Shown here piece by piece: positions 1 to 10,353 of a stretch of 64,000 nucleotides of DNA. Made by a program: the position numbers and the translations under genes. The stretch spans positions 156,449,846-156,513,845 of the forward strand of contig CM077147.1 in NCBI GenBank assembly GCA_039583875.1, read 5' to 3'. The notes below the pieces were generated by a model. The model saw nothing but the letters and a program-made list of their open reading frames with translations. It was not told the DNA's origin and made no database searches. Position 1 is the stretch's first letter, and every line of letters begins with the position of its first letter. Origin of the DNA: Platanthera guangdongensis. Lineage: Eukaryota; Streptophyta; Magnoliopsida; Asparagales; Orchidaceae.

Positions 1-1120
1 CTGATGTATCCTCCATGATTACATCTTGAACTTGACTGTGTTGTTGTGTTGGCTGGTCAACATCAATCAAAAATTCAGTTAGTGTCTCATCTTTATCATT
101 AAGAATTGATTGATTCACCTCTTGAATTACCTCAAGGATTGTTTGTGTAGCCATTTCACTGTCCAAGTGAGTTGGCACTTCCTCATGGTGAGGCTCCCCC
201 TGGAGTGGATCTAGGTGGATGGGGCTGGAAGATGGTTGCTCCCCCTGTCTCTGTGCATCTACATTTCTAATTGGTGACCTTCCAGCATTAACAGCCTCTT
301 CCTCATTAGAACTGGAAGCTGCTTGCTCCTCTGAACTACTGGAAGGTTCAGGAGACTTTTTGGCTTTCTTCTACTTCCTATGTGATGGGGCTTCCTTCTC
401 TGGAATAGGCATGTCCTTAGTTAATACTCTTTCCCACCTAGAGATGATCCTGAGGTCCATCCTTCTCATGTGATTTATTTTAGTCCCAGCTGACTTTTCC
501 ATCACTTTAGGTATTGTTCCAGCTAAATACAAGCTCACAATCCTTCCCAGATTTGACTTCTTTATACTTTCCTTAATCTTGTTAAAAATGACTACAGACC
601 AATTAGTGTTTAGTCTATAGATGATTCTGGTCATTAAACTGAACATATGGGCTGATATCCTATCATGCCCTCCTGACTTACATAGAAGCACCTTTCCTAC
701 ATCTTCTGACAAGAACTTCCCTTGTATATTCATGCCCTTCCTGTTCAAAGCTGAGCCTATCTTCATGGTGGAATCCAGTCCACACCATTGAAGTGTTTTC
801 CTTAGCTTAGATGCAGGTACATCTTCTTCTTCTTGTGTTCTTGGCAGATGTAGAACTTTCCTTAAACTCTTCTGGGTGATTTTTACCTTTACCCCATGGA
901 CTGTGGATCTAATTTTGAGTCCTGTTTGATCTAGGGTAGCAGCACCAAAGAATTCTAGTGTTTCTTTCTTCCAAATCTTAGTTGGCTCAGAAACTAGAAA
1001 TTCCAACCCATTCTCAGAAATTAGGGTTACAACAGCTGTAATTTCAGGGTCCGCATGGTCAAAGGCGTTGCGTACCAGCTCATATCCTTCATTGACATTG
1101 TCTTCAAGCTTGGGGGCCAT
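1..1120 (-). pseudogene. ORF3 (Sirevirus env-position ORF), N-terminal part, copia-A
   Basis: Starts at the ATG at 1118-1120 (protein begins MAPKLEDNVNEGYELV) and aligns through its whole length with the 948-aa ORF3 of copia-C. About 250 residues form the conserved N-terminal block, including an LRKVLHLP motif and a GRIVSLYLAG motif. An in-frame stop at 371-373 interrupts it. The frame stays open beyond that to the window edge and encodes the same Ser/Glu/Gln-rich type of sequence seen in copia-C, so this is one point-mutated gene continuing off the window. An ATG at this position, and not an upstream start, is favoured because it matches copia-C and lies 99 bp after a TATA-like box. Function is unknown. 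The block resembles the 'putative plant transposon protein' family by memory only. Confidence 0.8.
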
Positions 1121-1134
1121 TAGGGTTGAGTGAA

Positions 1135-1600
1135 ATCTTGAATTTAGATGAGAGAGTTGTCGACACAAAGTTTTGGTCTCGAAACTATGGAGAGCGTGTC
1201 GAAAGACATTATTGATGACCTATTTATACCTTTTTAAAAATGAAGGTGAAAAGGCGCGTCAACAATCACTGAATGTGTCGACACTGTTGAAAAGTGTCGA
1301 CACAGACTACTTAAGTCTCGACAATGGCGTTGACTACTATGTGTCGACACCAATTATGATGTGTCGAGACAAATATCCTTAACTGACGACTCAGTGTTTG
1401 AATGTCGACATAGACATCTGCATGTGTCGACACCAATATAGTCGACAGAACCTATGAGTCAACACTTATTCTCAGTGTCGACACAACTATACTGGATGTG
1501 TCGACACAACTTCCTGAAGTGTCGACACTACTTTCCTGAAGTGTCAACAACACTTCTCTGTGTCAACACCTTTTTGCTGGATATGTTGACACAGTTTTAC
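1135..1600 (-). promoter_or_regulatory. GTGTCGACAC palindrome array plus TATA-like box before ORF3, copia-A
   Basis: Between the end of pol and ORF3 lies a run of perfect and one-mismatch copies of the 10-bp palindrome GTGTCGACAC (for example around 1275, 1298, 1341, 1425, 1475, 1496 and 1520). On the minus strand a TATA-like box, GGTATAAATAGG (1219-1230), sits 99 bp before the ORF3 ATG. The same 12 bases occur at the same distance in copia-C. The motif is the one that fills the LTR U3 of this element, so this looks like a second, internal promoter for ORF3. Promoter activity is inferred. Confidence 0.6.
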
Positions 1601-1618
1601 TTAGCCAATTTTGTTAAA

Positions 1619-4600
1619 CTAATCCATGTTTAACATTCCTAATTCAATTTTAAACTTATTGAATTTAGTTTCATCCAGAGGCTTAGTAAACATATCTGCA
1701 ATTTGATAATCTATTTTGACAAATTCTAGTGAGATGTCCTCTTTCTCTACATGTTCTCTAAGAAAATGGTATCTAATTTCTATATGTTTAGTCCTACTAT
1801 GTGAAACTGGATTATTAGTAATAGAAATTACACTTGTAGAATCACAAAACAAAGGTGTTCTACTTACTTAAATACCATAGTCTACTAGCTGGTGTTGAAT
1901 CCACAAAAGTTGTGCACAGCAGCTTCCTGCAGCAACATATTCTGACTCAGCTGTGGATATTGCCACACTAGTCTGCTTCTTACTGCTCCAAGACACCAAT
2001 CTTCATCCTAGAAATTGACAGGTGCTTGTAGTACTTTTTCTATCTTCTTTGCAACCTGCAAAGTCTGCATCTGAATAGCATGTCAGTAGAAAATCTCCAT
2101 TCCTAGTGTACCAAAGGTCTAGATAAAATGTGCCCTTAAGATATCTCAAAATCCTTTTTAGTGTAGTAAGATGAGATTCTTTAGGGCAGGATTGGTACCT
2201 AGCACAGACACATGTAGCATACATGATATCTGGTCTACTAGCAGTCAAATACAGGAGGGAGCCAACTATACCTCTATATAAAGTTTCATCTACAGGTTTT
2301 CCTGCATCATCTTTGCTAAGAGATACACTTGTCCCTATAGGAGTTCTCATAGTAGTGGATGATTCTATACCATACTTCTTAATTAACTCCAGGGTGAACT
2401 TAGGCTGTGATATGGACAAGCCATCTTCAGTCTGTCTTACTTGGAGACCCAAGAAGAACTTAAGTTCTCCCATACTGCTCATTTCAAATTTCCCTTGCAT
2501 AAGTTTTGCAAACTTTCTACAAAGGTTACTTTCTATAGACCCAAATATTATGTCATCAACATATATTTGAACTAGGATTATCTTTCCTTTAGATTCCCTA
2601 AGGAATAAAGTCTTGTCTATTTTCCCCCTTGAGAATTTGTTCTCAATGAGGAAATTAGATAGGGTTTCATACCAGGCCCTTGGGGCTTGTTTTAACCCAT
2701 ATAATGCTTTCCTAAGTCTATAAACATAATCAGGTTTGAGAGGATCAACAAAACCTGAGGGCTGCTCTACATAGACTTCTTCCTTTAGATTTCCATTTAG
2801 GAATGCTGATTTTACATCCATTTGAAATACCTTAAAGCCTTGATATGTTGCATAAGCTAGGAACATCCTAATTGCTTCCAGTCTTGCTACTGGGGAAAAG
2901 GTTTGATCAAAATCAATACCCTCTTCCTGCATGTATCCTTTTGCAACAAGTCTTGCTTTGTTCTTCACAATGATCCCATTCTCATCCAGTTTGTTCCTAA
3001 AGATCCACTTTGTTCCAATGATGTTGCGGTCTTTTGGTTTAGGAACTAATTTCCAGACCTTGCACCTTCTGAACTGATTCAGCTCCTCTTGCATGGCATC
3101 AATCCAATGTGGGTCTAGAACAGCTTCTTCAAATTTCTTGGGTTTTACTTGTGATAAGAAGCTAGAGCACAGAACTGTGTTCAAATTCTTGCTCCTTATT
3201 TGTACTCCTTGTCTTGGATCACCAATTATCTGATTTGCTGGATGATCCTTTAAGTGTCTACTAGCTGGAGGTAGTCTATCTTCAGGTTGAACATCTCCAG
3301 CCTCTTCATTAAGCTGCACCTCTTGGTTTTCATCAGCATTTGGAGAGTCTTGTACTCCCCCTGGACAGCAGCCATCATTTTCCACTTCCTGATTTGCAGT
3401 AGAATCTTCTATAATGGTAAGTTTGTCCATTCTCTTATTTATACCTGTAGAACTGCAAGCACTACTTGGCAACTTACAGTTAATAAGTCTTTTTTAATCA
3501 AAGACAACATGTACAGACTCTTCTACAACTTGAGTAATCAAGTTGTAGACCCTATAAGCTTTACTATTGTTGCTGTACCCAACAAATATCCCATCTTGGT
3601 ATTTGACATCAAACTTAGTTAGATAAGACTTGCCATTGTTAAGGACATAACACTTGCAACCAAAGATCCTAAAATAGGATAAGTTTGGTTTTCTGCCCTT
3701 CATAATCTCATAGGGAGTCTTTTTGTGGCCCTTGGTGATAGTAGCCCTATTGATCACATGACATGCAGTGTTTACTGCCTCAGCCCAGAAATATTCTGGG
3801 AGAGAAGTGTCACTCAATAGAGTTTTACCAGCCTCAATCAATGTTCTATTCTTCCTCTCAGTAATACCATTTTGCTGTGGTGTTCTAGGTGAGGAAAATT
3901 CTTGAAAAATCCCAAATTCTTCACACAGTCTTTTTATACTCTCAGATTGAAATTCAGTGCCATGGTCACTTCTGATTTTGACCACTGTACTGTCCAGCTC
4001 ATTCTGAATTTGTTTGACAAAACTATATAAAACACTTGGGGTTTCAGATTTTTGTCTCAAAAAGAACACCCATGAATATCTAGAATAGTCATCTACCACC
4101 ACAAAAGTGTAGACCTTCCTACCTAGACTATGAACTGGCATAGGACCAAATAGATCCATATGCAAGAGGTAAAGACACCTCACTGAATCCTTGCTTTCAA
4201 GGCTATGAAAGGAAGATTTTGTCTGCTTGCCTTTTTGACAAGCTGAGCATATCCCATCCTTTATACACTTAACTTGAGGACCATTCCTCACTAACTCTTT
4301 GCTAAAAAGTTGGCCAATAGTCTTGTAGTTAAGATGGGCCAGCCTCTTGTGCTATTTAACACGATGAGAGACTCTCTCATCAGCTACAAGACAAATAGGA
4401 GAAACATTGTTCTCACACTCAAAGTTAAGACAATACACATTTCTTTTTCTATATCCTGTCAATCTGACCTTTTGATCACTTGACCTTTTGATATGACATC
4501 CATTCTTAATAAATGAAATGTCATATCCTAAATCACTCAGCTGACTTATGCTTATAAGGTTGTGTTTCAAACCTTTCACATAGGCCACTTGAGTGCTAGT

Positions 4601-4786
4601 AATCTGGTTACTAGAAATGTTACCAAATCCTTTAATGATTCCTTTTTCAGAACCACCAAAGGTTACTTTAGGGCCATCCATGATAGGTGTGTAGTCCTTC
4701 AGCAACCCCCTTGTTTCAGTCATGTGCCTGGAACATCCACTATCCAAGTACCATATAGGGGCATGGCCACTTGGACTCACCTGCAA
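1619..4786 (-). pseudogene. pol: copia-A pol: protease, integrase, reverse transcriptase, RNase H
   Basis: Pieces in order on the minus strand are as follows. Aspartic protease with WYLDSGCSRHMT (4352-4786). Integrase with an ICSACQKGKQ zinc-finger end, LLHMDLFGPM, IRSDHGTEF and PQQNGITERKNRTL supplying the D, D and E residues (3494-4291). RT with [22 protein letters not shown] and the catalytic [10 protein letters not shown] (2003-3472). RNase H ending at 1619 with [23 protein letters not shown]. Breaks lie near 4352 (stop in the pre-integrase region), between integrase and RT near 3490, and in RNase H around 1853-2003. Domain order PR-INT-RT-RH is diagnostic of Ty1/copia. The enzyme set would process Gag-Pol, copy RNA to cDNA and integrate it; this copy is broken. 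Confidence 0.93.
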
Positions 4787-4792
4787 TAAAGA

Positions 4793-6832
4793 CTACTTAA
4801 CCTTAGAACCCAAATGAGTTTTGGGTCCTTGGTTCATATTAGTCTGAAATTTAACAAATCTGCTTGGAGCTTTTCTAACAGGCAGATTGCTACTCTCCTT
4901 GACACTTGTATTGTTCCAACAGTCCAAGGAAAAGTGGCCTACCTTGCCACAACACCAACACTCAAACTTGTTATATCTTTGTTTAGGTACAACCTTAGCT
5001 GAATTGTTTACAACAGGTCTCTTGTTTTGTGCAGAGGCTTTGCCTTTCTTACTGGACTTAACAGTCCATGCAGTTTTCTTAAACCCTAATCCAGCTTTAC
5101 CCTTTTGTGACACAAAGTCATCTATTAAGGGTAATACAGATTTTGAATTAGAAAAACTAGCCACAATCTTTTTCTCTTTCTGAAGTCTAATATCCATATT
5201 TTTAATCTGATCATTCTTAAATGTGATAGTACCCATCTGAATAACATTAATGTTTTTCAGTCTAGCTATCTCATTCAACTTCTGATCCAGCAACTTCTCT
5301 GAATCAGATGCAACCATCTTAAGATCTGCAATTTCCTTAGCCAGTGTTTTGGCCAGGTTTTTGCTTTTCTTTAGTGCCTGCAACAAGTCTCCATATTCAT
5401 CTATCAACTGATGAATATCACTTTCAGACTCAGATCCATGCACATCACTTGATGCAGATGTTGCTGACTCTGACTCAGTACTGCAATCTGAATTTCTAGA
5501 AAGACATTGTACCTTACTAGGACCAGGCTGATCCTAGCACTTGTCTTCTTCTGACACAGCCATCAGTCCCTTGCACTGATGGTCTTCTTGTTCATAGATA
5601 GAGTTCAGCACTTGCATAAACTCTTCTTCTTCATCTGCTGTATATACAACAATGTATGCCTCAGCTTCAGATTCTGACTCTGAAGATGATTGGTCTGACA
5701 AGCTCTTCTCCTTCTTAGCAACAAAGGATTTCTCCTTCTTGCTCTGGTGTTGTATCTTCTTTTTATCAGCAGTCTCTTTTCTTTTATCTGGACACTCAGC
5801 CACAACATGTCCAGGCCTATTACAACAGTAGCAAACTATCTTTGATGTTGTAGATTTACTTGGCTTAGATCTGCTCCTGTCCTTCTTGGATGACTTCCTC
5901 TTTTGATAATAATCATCCTTAGGCTGAGATGTGGAAGGCTTAGAATTCCACTGCCTTTTCTTCAGGAATCTCTGAAACTGCCTTGTGAAGGCAGCAAAAT
6001 CTTCATCTGAGTTACTGCTGTCTGAACTTTGGTTATCAGAATTATCTGAAGGAATTTCAGCAACTATCTTAGGAGGTGATGGAGACATCCTCCTATTTTT
6101 CCTTGTGGCTTCAGCCTTGAATGCCACAGACTTTTCTCTATGCTCCCCTTTTGCACTTTTCTCTTCCTCTTTCCTAGCCATCAGCTGCATTTCATATGAC
6201 AATAGTTTTCCAAACAAAGTTGGAGGAGAAATATCTGCAAGTTTAGCCACTTCCCTTATGACACAAATCTTAGTGTCCCAATCCTTTGTCAAGGATCTTA
6301 GGAATTTATCATTCAGTTCATAAGTACTGAAGATTCTCCCATAGGACATCAGTTCATTTACTATTCTATAGAACTTTTTATAACACTCAGTTATACTGTC
6401 AGACTTTCCTTGTCTGAAGCTCTCATATTCCTGGTTCAGCATAGATTTTCTATCTTGCCTGACTTCTTCAGAACCCTCCATGTAGACTATCAAAGTATCC
6501 CACATTTCTTTGGAGGTCTTGTAGTGTATTAGATTCTGGAAAGTTGCATCATCAATGACACTTACTATGATATTCTAGGCTCTTTTATCCATAGTTGCCA
6601 AGATGATCTCATCCTTTGTCATCTCTGAATAATCCTTGGGAATTCTTTGGTTTGCATCTAGAACTGAAATCTTCATTGGAATATAAGGACCTTCCTTCAC
6701 TGTAATGTAGATCCTTGGATCAGAAGCCTCCATAAACAGCCTGACCCTTTCTTTCCATATTCCAAATATCTCCTTTCTATATATGGGTAATTTCATAGAA
6801 CCTAGTTCCTTATGATTTTCTCCTGAACCCAT
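4793..6832 (-). pseudogene. gag: copia-A gag (UBN2-type, two zinc knuckles)
   Basis: Starts MGSGENHKELGSMKLPI at 6832 and runs in pieces (6575-6832, 5534-6505, 4793-5443) interrupted by in-frame stops near 6573 and 5531. The N-terminal part is the copia-type Gag fold (IWKERVRLFMEASDPRIY...). Two CX2CX4HX4C knuckles are visible: VCYCCNRPGHVVAECP, and CWCCGKVGHFSLDC near the C-terminus. Between them is a Ser/Lys/Glu-rich stretch and a predicted coiled coil. Gag would form the virus-like particle and bind RNA. It ends in a TAG followed within 10 bases by TTGCAG and the pol frame; see the gag-pol finding. Confidence 0.92.
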
Positions 6833-6898
6833 TTTCTTGATCTTAAATCTGCCTTAAGGATCTCACTCAGACTTTTAAGTCCTTCTTTGAGTAACCTC

Positions 6899-6910
6899 CC
6901 TCTGATACCA
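6899..6910 (-). other. primer-binding site, tRNA-iMet type, copia-A
   Basis: On the minus strand TGGTATCAGAGG lies 2 bases inside the 5' LTR. It differs from the usual plant iMet primer site TGGTATCAGAGC at the last base only. It marks the LTR edge at 6913. Confidence 0.9.
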
Positions 6911-6940
6911 CTTGAAAGAATTAGTGCCTAACCACCTAGA

Positions 6941-6954
6941 GGGGGGGGGGGGGG
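6941..6954. repeat. 14-base G-run near LTR edge
   Basis: A homopolymer of 14 G (C on the element strand) within the block CCTAGAG(G)nTGAATAGG, about 30 bp from the LTR end. The same block has 12 and 13 G in the copia-C LTRs and 5-6 G in copia-D. Confidence 0.95.
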
Positions 6955-7090
6955 TGAATAGGTGTAATTCCTTTTTCTTTTTAAGGCAGCAAATCTAATC
7001 AGTTATTTAATAAGAAACTGTAAATTCTACAGCAAACACAACACAGATACACAGAATTGTCACACCACAGATTACACACAGATTTTTATA

Positions 7091-7152
7091 GTGGTTCCCC
7101 AAGGTTTGGGTACATCCACTTTCCCCCTTCGCCTATCTAGCATTGTGCTAGA
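7091..7152 (-). other. two conserved stem-loops in LTR leader, copia-A
   Basis: Hairpin 1 (7091-7119) has arms GTGG/CCAC and CCCAA/TTGGG. Hairpin 2 (7136-7152) has the 7-bp stem TCTAGCA/TGCTAGA around a 3-base loop. Both lie downstream of the TATA box and so would be in the transcript. Both recur in copia-C and copia-D. Confidence 0.65.
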
Positions 7153-7776
7153 TTCGGCCTAACTTCTTCTCTTCACCTCAGATCCTCAGATCTTACAACT
7201 CAGAACCCAACAAGGCTCCTACAGCTCAGGCAATCTGCCCTACCTCAGCCTACACAAGGCCTACACCTCAGAGATATCAATCTCCTACAACTCAGGCTTA
7301 CAGCACTACCTCAGCCTACACAAGGCCTACCACTCAGAGAAAATGTTCTCCTACACTCAGCCTTTATAAACACAGGCTTACAACTCAGATCTATAAAGAT
7401 TCTACAGAAATTTGATTTAACAAAGTAAATAACCACCACCCAGATAGAGAGAGAAGGGATGGATGGCTTCTTAATCAGTTCTTGGTAGAATCTGATAGCA
7501 GAGATCAACCTCTCTTAGCTTTCTTCAAAGCTTCTTGAATCTGATCTCAGTAGGGTAGAATCTCCTGTGAAGTTGATCTTCAATCAGCTTCTGACTTGAG
7601 ATTCAGATCTCAATCTGAATCTTTCTTGACAGCTTGGTTCAGCAACTGCACTTCAGTAGATGGAGCTCTCTCTCTCCAACTTCTTCTTTTTCCTTTCTTT
7701 AGAACTCTGTATTAGTTTCTCTAATCTGTGTTTTTCAGTTCTTCTTCTGTCAGTTATCTTCTGTTGAAGGAGTATG

Positions 7777-7787
7777 CCTTTATATAG
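7777..7787 (-). promoter_or_regulatory. LTR TATA box, copia-A
   Basis: CTATATAAAGG on the minus strand, just downstream of the palindrome array and upstream of the leader. It marks the U3/R side of the LTR promoter. Confidence 0.75.
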
Positions 7788-7918
7788 ACATTCTTCAAGG
7801 TAACCGACTGATCCAGTTTCTAACAAACTTCTGACAACTTTGACAGTTGCAGTAGACTGGTTGGAAATGACAGCTGTCAAGTCATCCAGTCACTTCTTGA
7901 AATACTGTCTCTGTCTGA

Positions 7919-8455
7919 AAGTGTCGAGACTGAGCTTCATCATTTGTCAACACAAGTAGACTATGTGTCGACACAAGTGGACTAAGTGTCACCACAAGTC
8001 TTGGTGGTGTCGACACAACTCCTTTGTTGTTGAAAATACTTGTCGACATAGCCTTCTGTAGAATATGTCGACTCTGATTCTATGTGTCGACACAAACACT
8101 TCTTTTCTTAAACTTTGTTGAAGCTCTGCTGCGTGTTGACACAAGTCCTGTGTGTTGACACAATTGATGTCGACAAAGTCTTCTGTGTGTCGACACTGCC
8201 TCTTGGTGTCGACACAGTTGATGTCGACTAAGTATTTCTGTGTGTCGACACTGCCTCTTGGTGTCGACACAGTTGATGTCGACAATGCTTCATAGTGTGT
8301 AGACACTGCCTCTTGGTGTCGACATAGTTTCTTCAGGTGTCGACAAAGCCTTTCCTGGTGTCAACACAATTAAATCCAAGTGTTGACACAGCTTTTCTCC
8401 AGTGTCGACACAAGCCTTCATAAGTGTCGACACAGCTTCTCCTGGTGTCGACACA
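7919..8455 (-). promoter_or_regulatory. U3 array of GTGTCGACAC palindromes, copia-A
   Basis: Closely spaced copies of GTGTCGACAC and one-base variants fill the U3, ending about 130 bp before the TATA box. Reading frames through it give repetitive peptides (CRH, VSTP, VDT) and are not genes. Confidence 0.85.
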
Positions 8456-8599
8456 TGAACTTAGAAAATTTTCTGTATTTCCTGAAATTACTTAACCTGC
8501 ACTTATAAACTCAAAACACATCAAATACACCTTGATGCATATCATTGAGTAGGGTGAGGCTTCTTCAAATCTGGTACACATTTTCAAATGTACCCAACA

Positions 8600-8891
8600 A
8601 CAACCTATCTTTATCCTGCTAAACTTTATCTACAACATCTGCTTATCTATCCTTCAAGATGATCACCTACAACTTTATTTGCGAGTGCTTCAACTTCTGA
8701 ATAAACCTTGCTTGAGTTGGGTGTGTCTTTAATAGAGAGCTCTTTCATCTTCAAATCATTTCCTGCAATGACAGGTGTGATGGACCAGCCCTTATAAAGT
8801 AGGCTAGTCTCATCAAAAACTACATGCATTGACTCTTCAACTACATGGGTCTTCTTTTTGAAAACTCTATAGGCTCTACTATGTGAGCTAT
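8600..8891 (-). pseudogene. copia-B relic: pol linker between integrase and RT
   Basis: The minus strand encodes SSHSRAYRVFKKK and EESMHVVFDET, the region just after integrase in copia pol. It joins seamlessly across the insertion 8892-11503 to the piece starting at 11504; the two sides together give the conserved GYSSHS motif. RT and RNase H of this copy are not in the window: the relic stops at 8600, where copia-A begins. Confidence 0.85.
8887..8891. repeat. target site duplication GCTAT (left)
   Basis: GCTAT here and at 11504-11508 flank the 8892-11503 element exactly at its TG and CA ends. Removing the element and one copy restores the copia-B coding sequence. Confidence 0.9.
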
Positions 8892-10098
8892 TGATGGAGA
8901 CGACGGCCCCCAATAAGATGAAGAAGGCGACGACATGCTTACAGAAGATTGTTCTCCGTCTCCAGTCAAAGACTTGCGGCGCCGTGGTGATCTTGTGGAG
9001 CGACGCTACAATCTCTACCCACGGCGATAATCAAACTTTTAATATTTTATTTGCTTTGATTTTGAGCAGTGTTTTATTTCATTAATTTCATCATTAAACA
9101 TTTGGAGTGTTTATTTTTATTTATTTGGGCTGCAGGTAGCCTAACTATGTGGTGAGCCTATATAAGGCCATGTAATGTTAAATTTTTAGTAAGTTGAATG
9201 AAAAGATTTTGAACAAGCATATCTTTCCCCCCTCACCCTGGCTGCCAACCCCTCCTCTTCACCCTAGCCGCCACCTTTCTTTTTCCCTCATCAAAAGCCG
9301 CCAGCCTCACCCCTCATCCTATCCAACCACCTTGAAGCCACCCCATTCTCAAACCTGAGCCCCTTTCCTCATCACCAAACCCAACCGGCCATCCCCTCTC
9401 TCATAACCCGACCTCCTCTCTAACATCCATAGCCACCACCTTTTCTCTCTCCACCATTTTCTCAATATCCGACCACCTCCATCACCCCAAAATCCGACCA
9501 AAAGCAACCTCATCCAAGTCGGACAGCCTTCAAACTTTTGGGTGAAATTCGGCCAAGGCGTGAAGTGATAAAGGTGGACAAGTTTCATCTTCAACCGGCA
9601 CGACTTCGGCGGAGCCGTTGAAGAGCGATCCAAGTTAGAGAAATCAGAATCATCCATTCCGATTGGGTAACAAAATTTCTACCTTCGTGTGTTCCTTTTC
9701 TTAGATTTTCTTGTGGTGGAATACTTTGACGTTGAATCTTGATAGCTTTAAATAATCGTGGTTTTCTTCAAATGATTTTTGTGTTTTTCTTGATTGATTT
9801 TTTTTTCAAGAGGATTGGCGAATCTCGTCAACTTTTTGTTGGGAGATATCTACCGTTTCTGAATCGTATTTTTTGGTAGATCTCTTTTGGTACAACCTTC
9901 GCTCGATCGGACCGGGTGGGTCCTTTAAGCCGGAAAGAATATTGGCCTATAGCCTATTATTCGATCCTAATCGGTTTGGCAACCCGTACGTTAACATCTA
10001 ATTGAAATAAATTGCTTGCGTGTGCGCTGCGCTGACATTTGTGCAAGTGTAGAATTCACACGTTGAGAGACAATCGTGCTAAGTTCGTAGATTTTATG
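8892..10098 (+). repeat. 5' LTR of the 8892-11503 element, 3' end missing
   Basis: Starts TGATGGAGACGACG and matches 10215 onward up to GATTTTATGG, after which the copies part. It includes a TATA-like CCTATATAAGG near 9157 and a C-rich leader rich in CCGCC and CCGACC. Apparent reading frames on the minus strand in 9349-9657 are not supported. Confidence 0.85.
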
Positions 10099-10353
10099 GC
10101 CTCCGATGACTCTTGGCTTCCAGAATCAGAGGTGGCTCTCTCGGATGATGCTCTTCTGCGCAGCTACCTGCATGCCAACTCATCGGTGATGAGTCCTTTT
10201 GAGCGGGGGAGTATTGATGGAGACGACGACCTCCAACAAGATGAAGAAGGCGATGGCATGCTTACGAAAGATTGTTCTCCGTCTCAAGTCAAAGACTTGC
10301 GGCGCCGTGGTGATCTTGTGGAGCGACGCTACAATATCCGCCCTCGGCGATAA
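10099..10353 (+). pseudogene. C-terminal stub of an ORF running into the 3' LTR
   Basis: An open plus-strand frame runs from the short internal piece across the purine tract into the 3' LTR and stops at 10353, ending DLVERRYNIRPRR. The equivalent stretch in the 5' LTR (8892-9030) encodes nearly the same tail, as expected for a polyprotein whose 3' end overlaps the LTR. The sequence is acidic and Ser-rich and I do not recognise the domain. It most likely is the last ~85 codons of a lost pol or an accessory ORF. Confidence 0.45.
10201..10213 (+). other. polypurine tract of the 8892-11503 element
   Basis: GAGCGGGGGAGTA directly precedes the second LTR start (TG at 10215-10216), as expected for the plus-strand primer. 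Confidence 0.8.

Larger units (their letters stand above)
1..8599 (-). mobile_element. Copia-A: Sirevirus-like Ty1/copia retrotransposon, 3' part cut by window edge
   Basis: Reading on the minus strand the order is 5' LTR (6913-8599), primer site, gag, pol (protease, integrase, RT, RNase H), a palindrome array with a TATA-like box, and the start of a third ORF that runs out of the window. An extra ORF after pol together with a tRNA-iMet primer site is the Sirevirus arrangement within Ty1/copia. The 3' LTR lies outside, so the target duplication cannot be checked. Several stops and frameshifts in gag and pol show it is not autonomous. It is a close relative of copia-C (27742-40916), sharing the GTGTCGACAC motif and similar proteins throughout. 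It sits inside the older copia-B relic. Confidence 0.93.
6913..8599 (-). repeat. copia-A 5' LTR (1,687 bp)
   Basis: On the minus strand it starts TGTTGGGTACAT and ends TTCTTTCA, giving the TG...CA ends, and it is followed by the primer site. Order along the element: start, palindrome array (8455-7919), TATA box (7777-7787), leader with short CTACA/CTCAG repeats and two conserved hairpins (7091-7152), a C-run, end. It is shorter than the 2.1-kb LTR of copia-C but has the same plan. Confidence 0.92.

Noticed and set aside
1173..1382. Plus-strand 69-aa ORF beside copia-A ORF3
   Set aside because: Lies across the palindrome array and TATA-like box of the opposite strand; no conservation in copia-C.
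9349..9657. 102-aa minus-strand ORF in the 8892-11503 element
   Set aside because: Low-complexity (Trp/Gly/Arg-rich) translation of a C-rich leader; not kept in the other LTR copy and no known domain.
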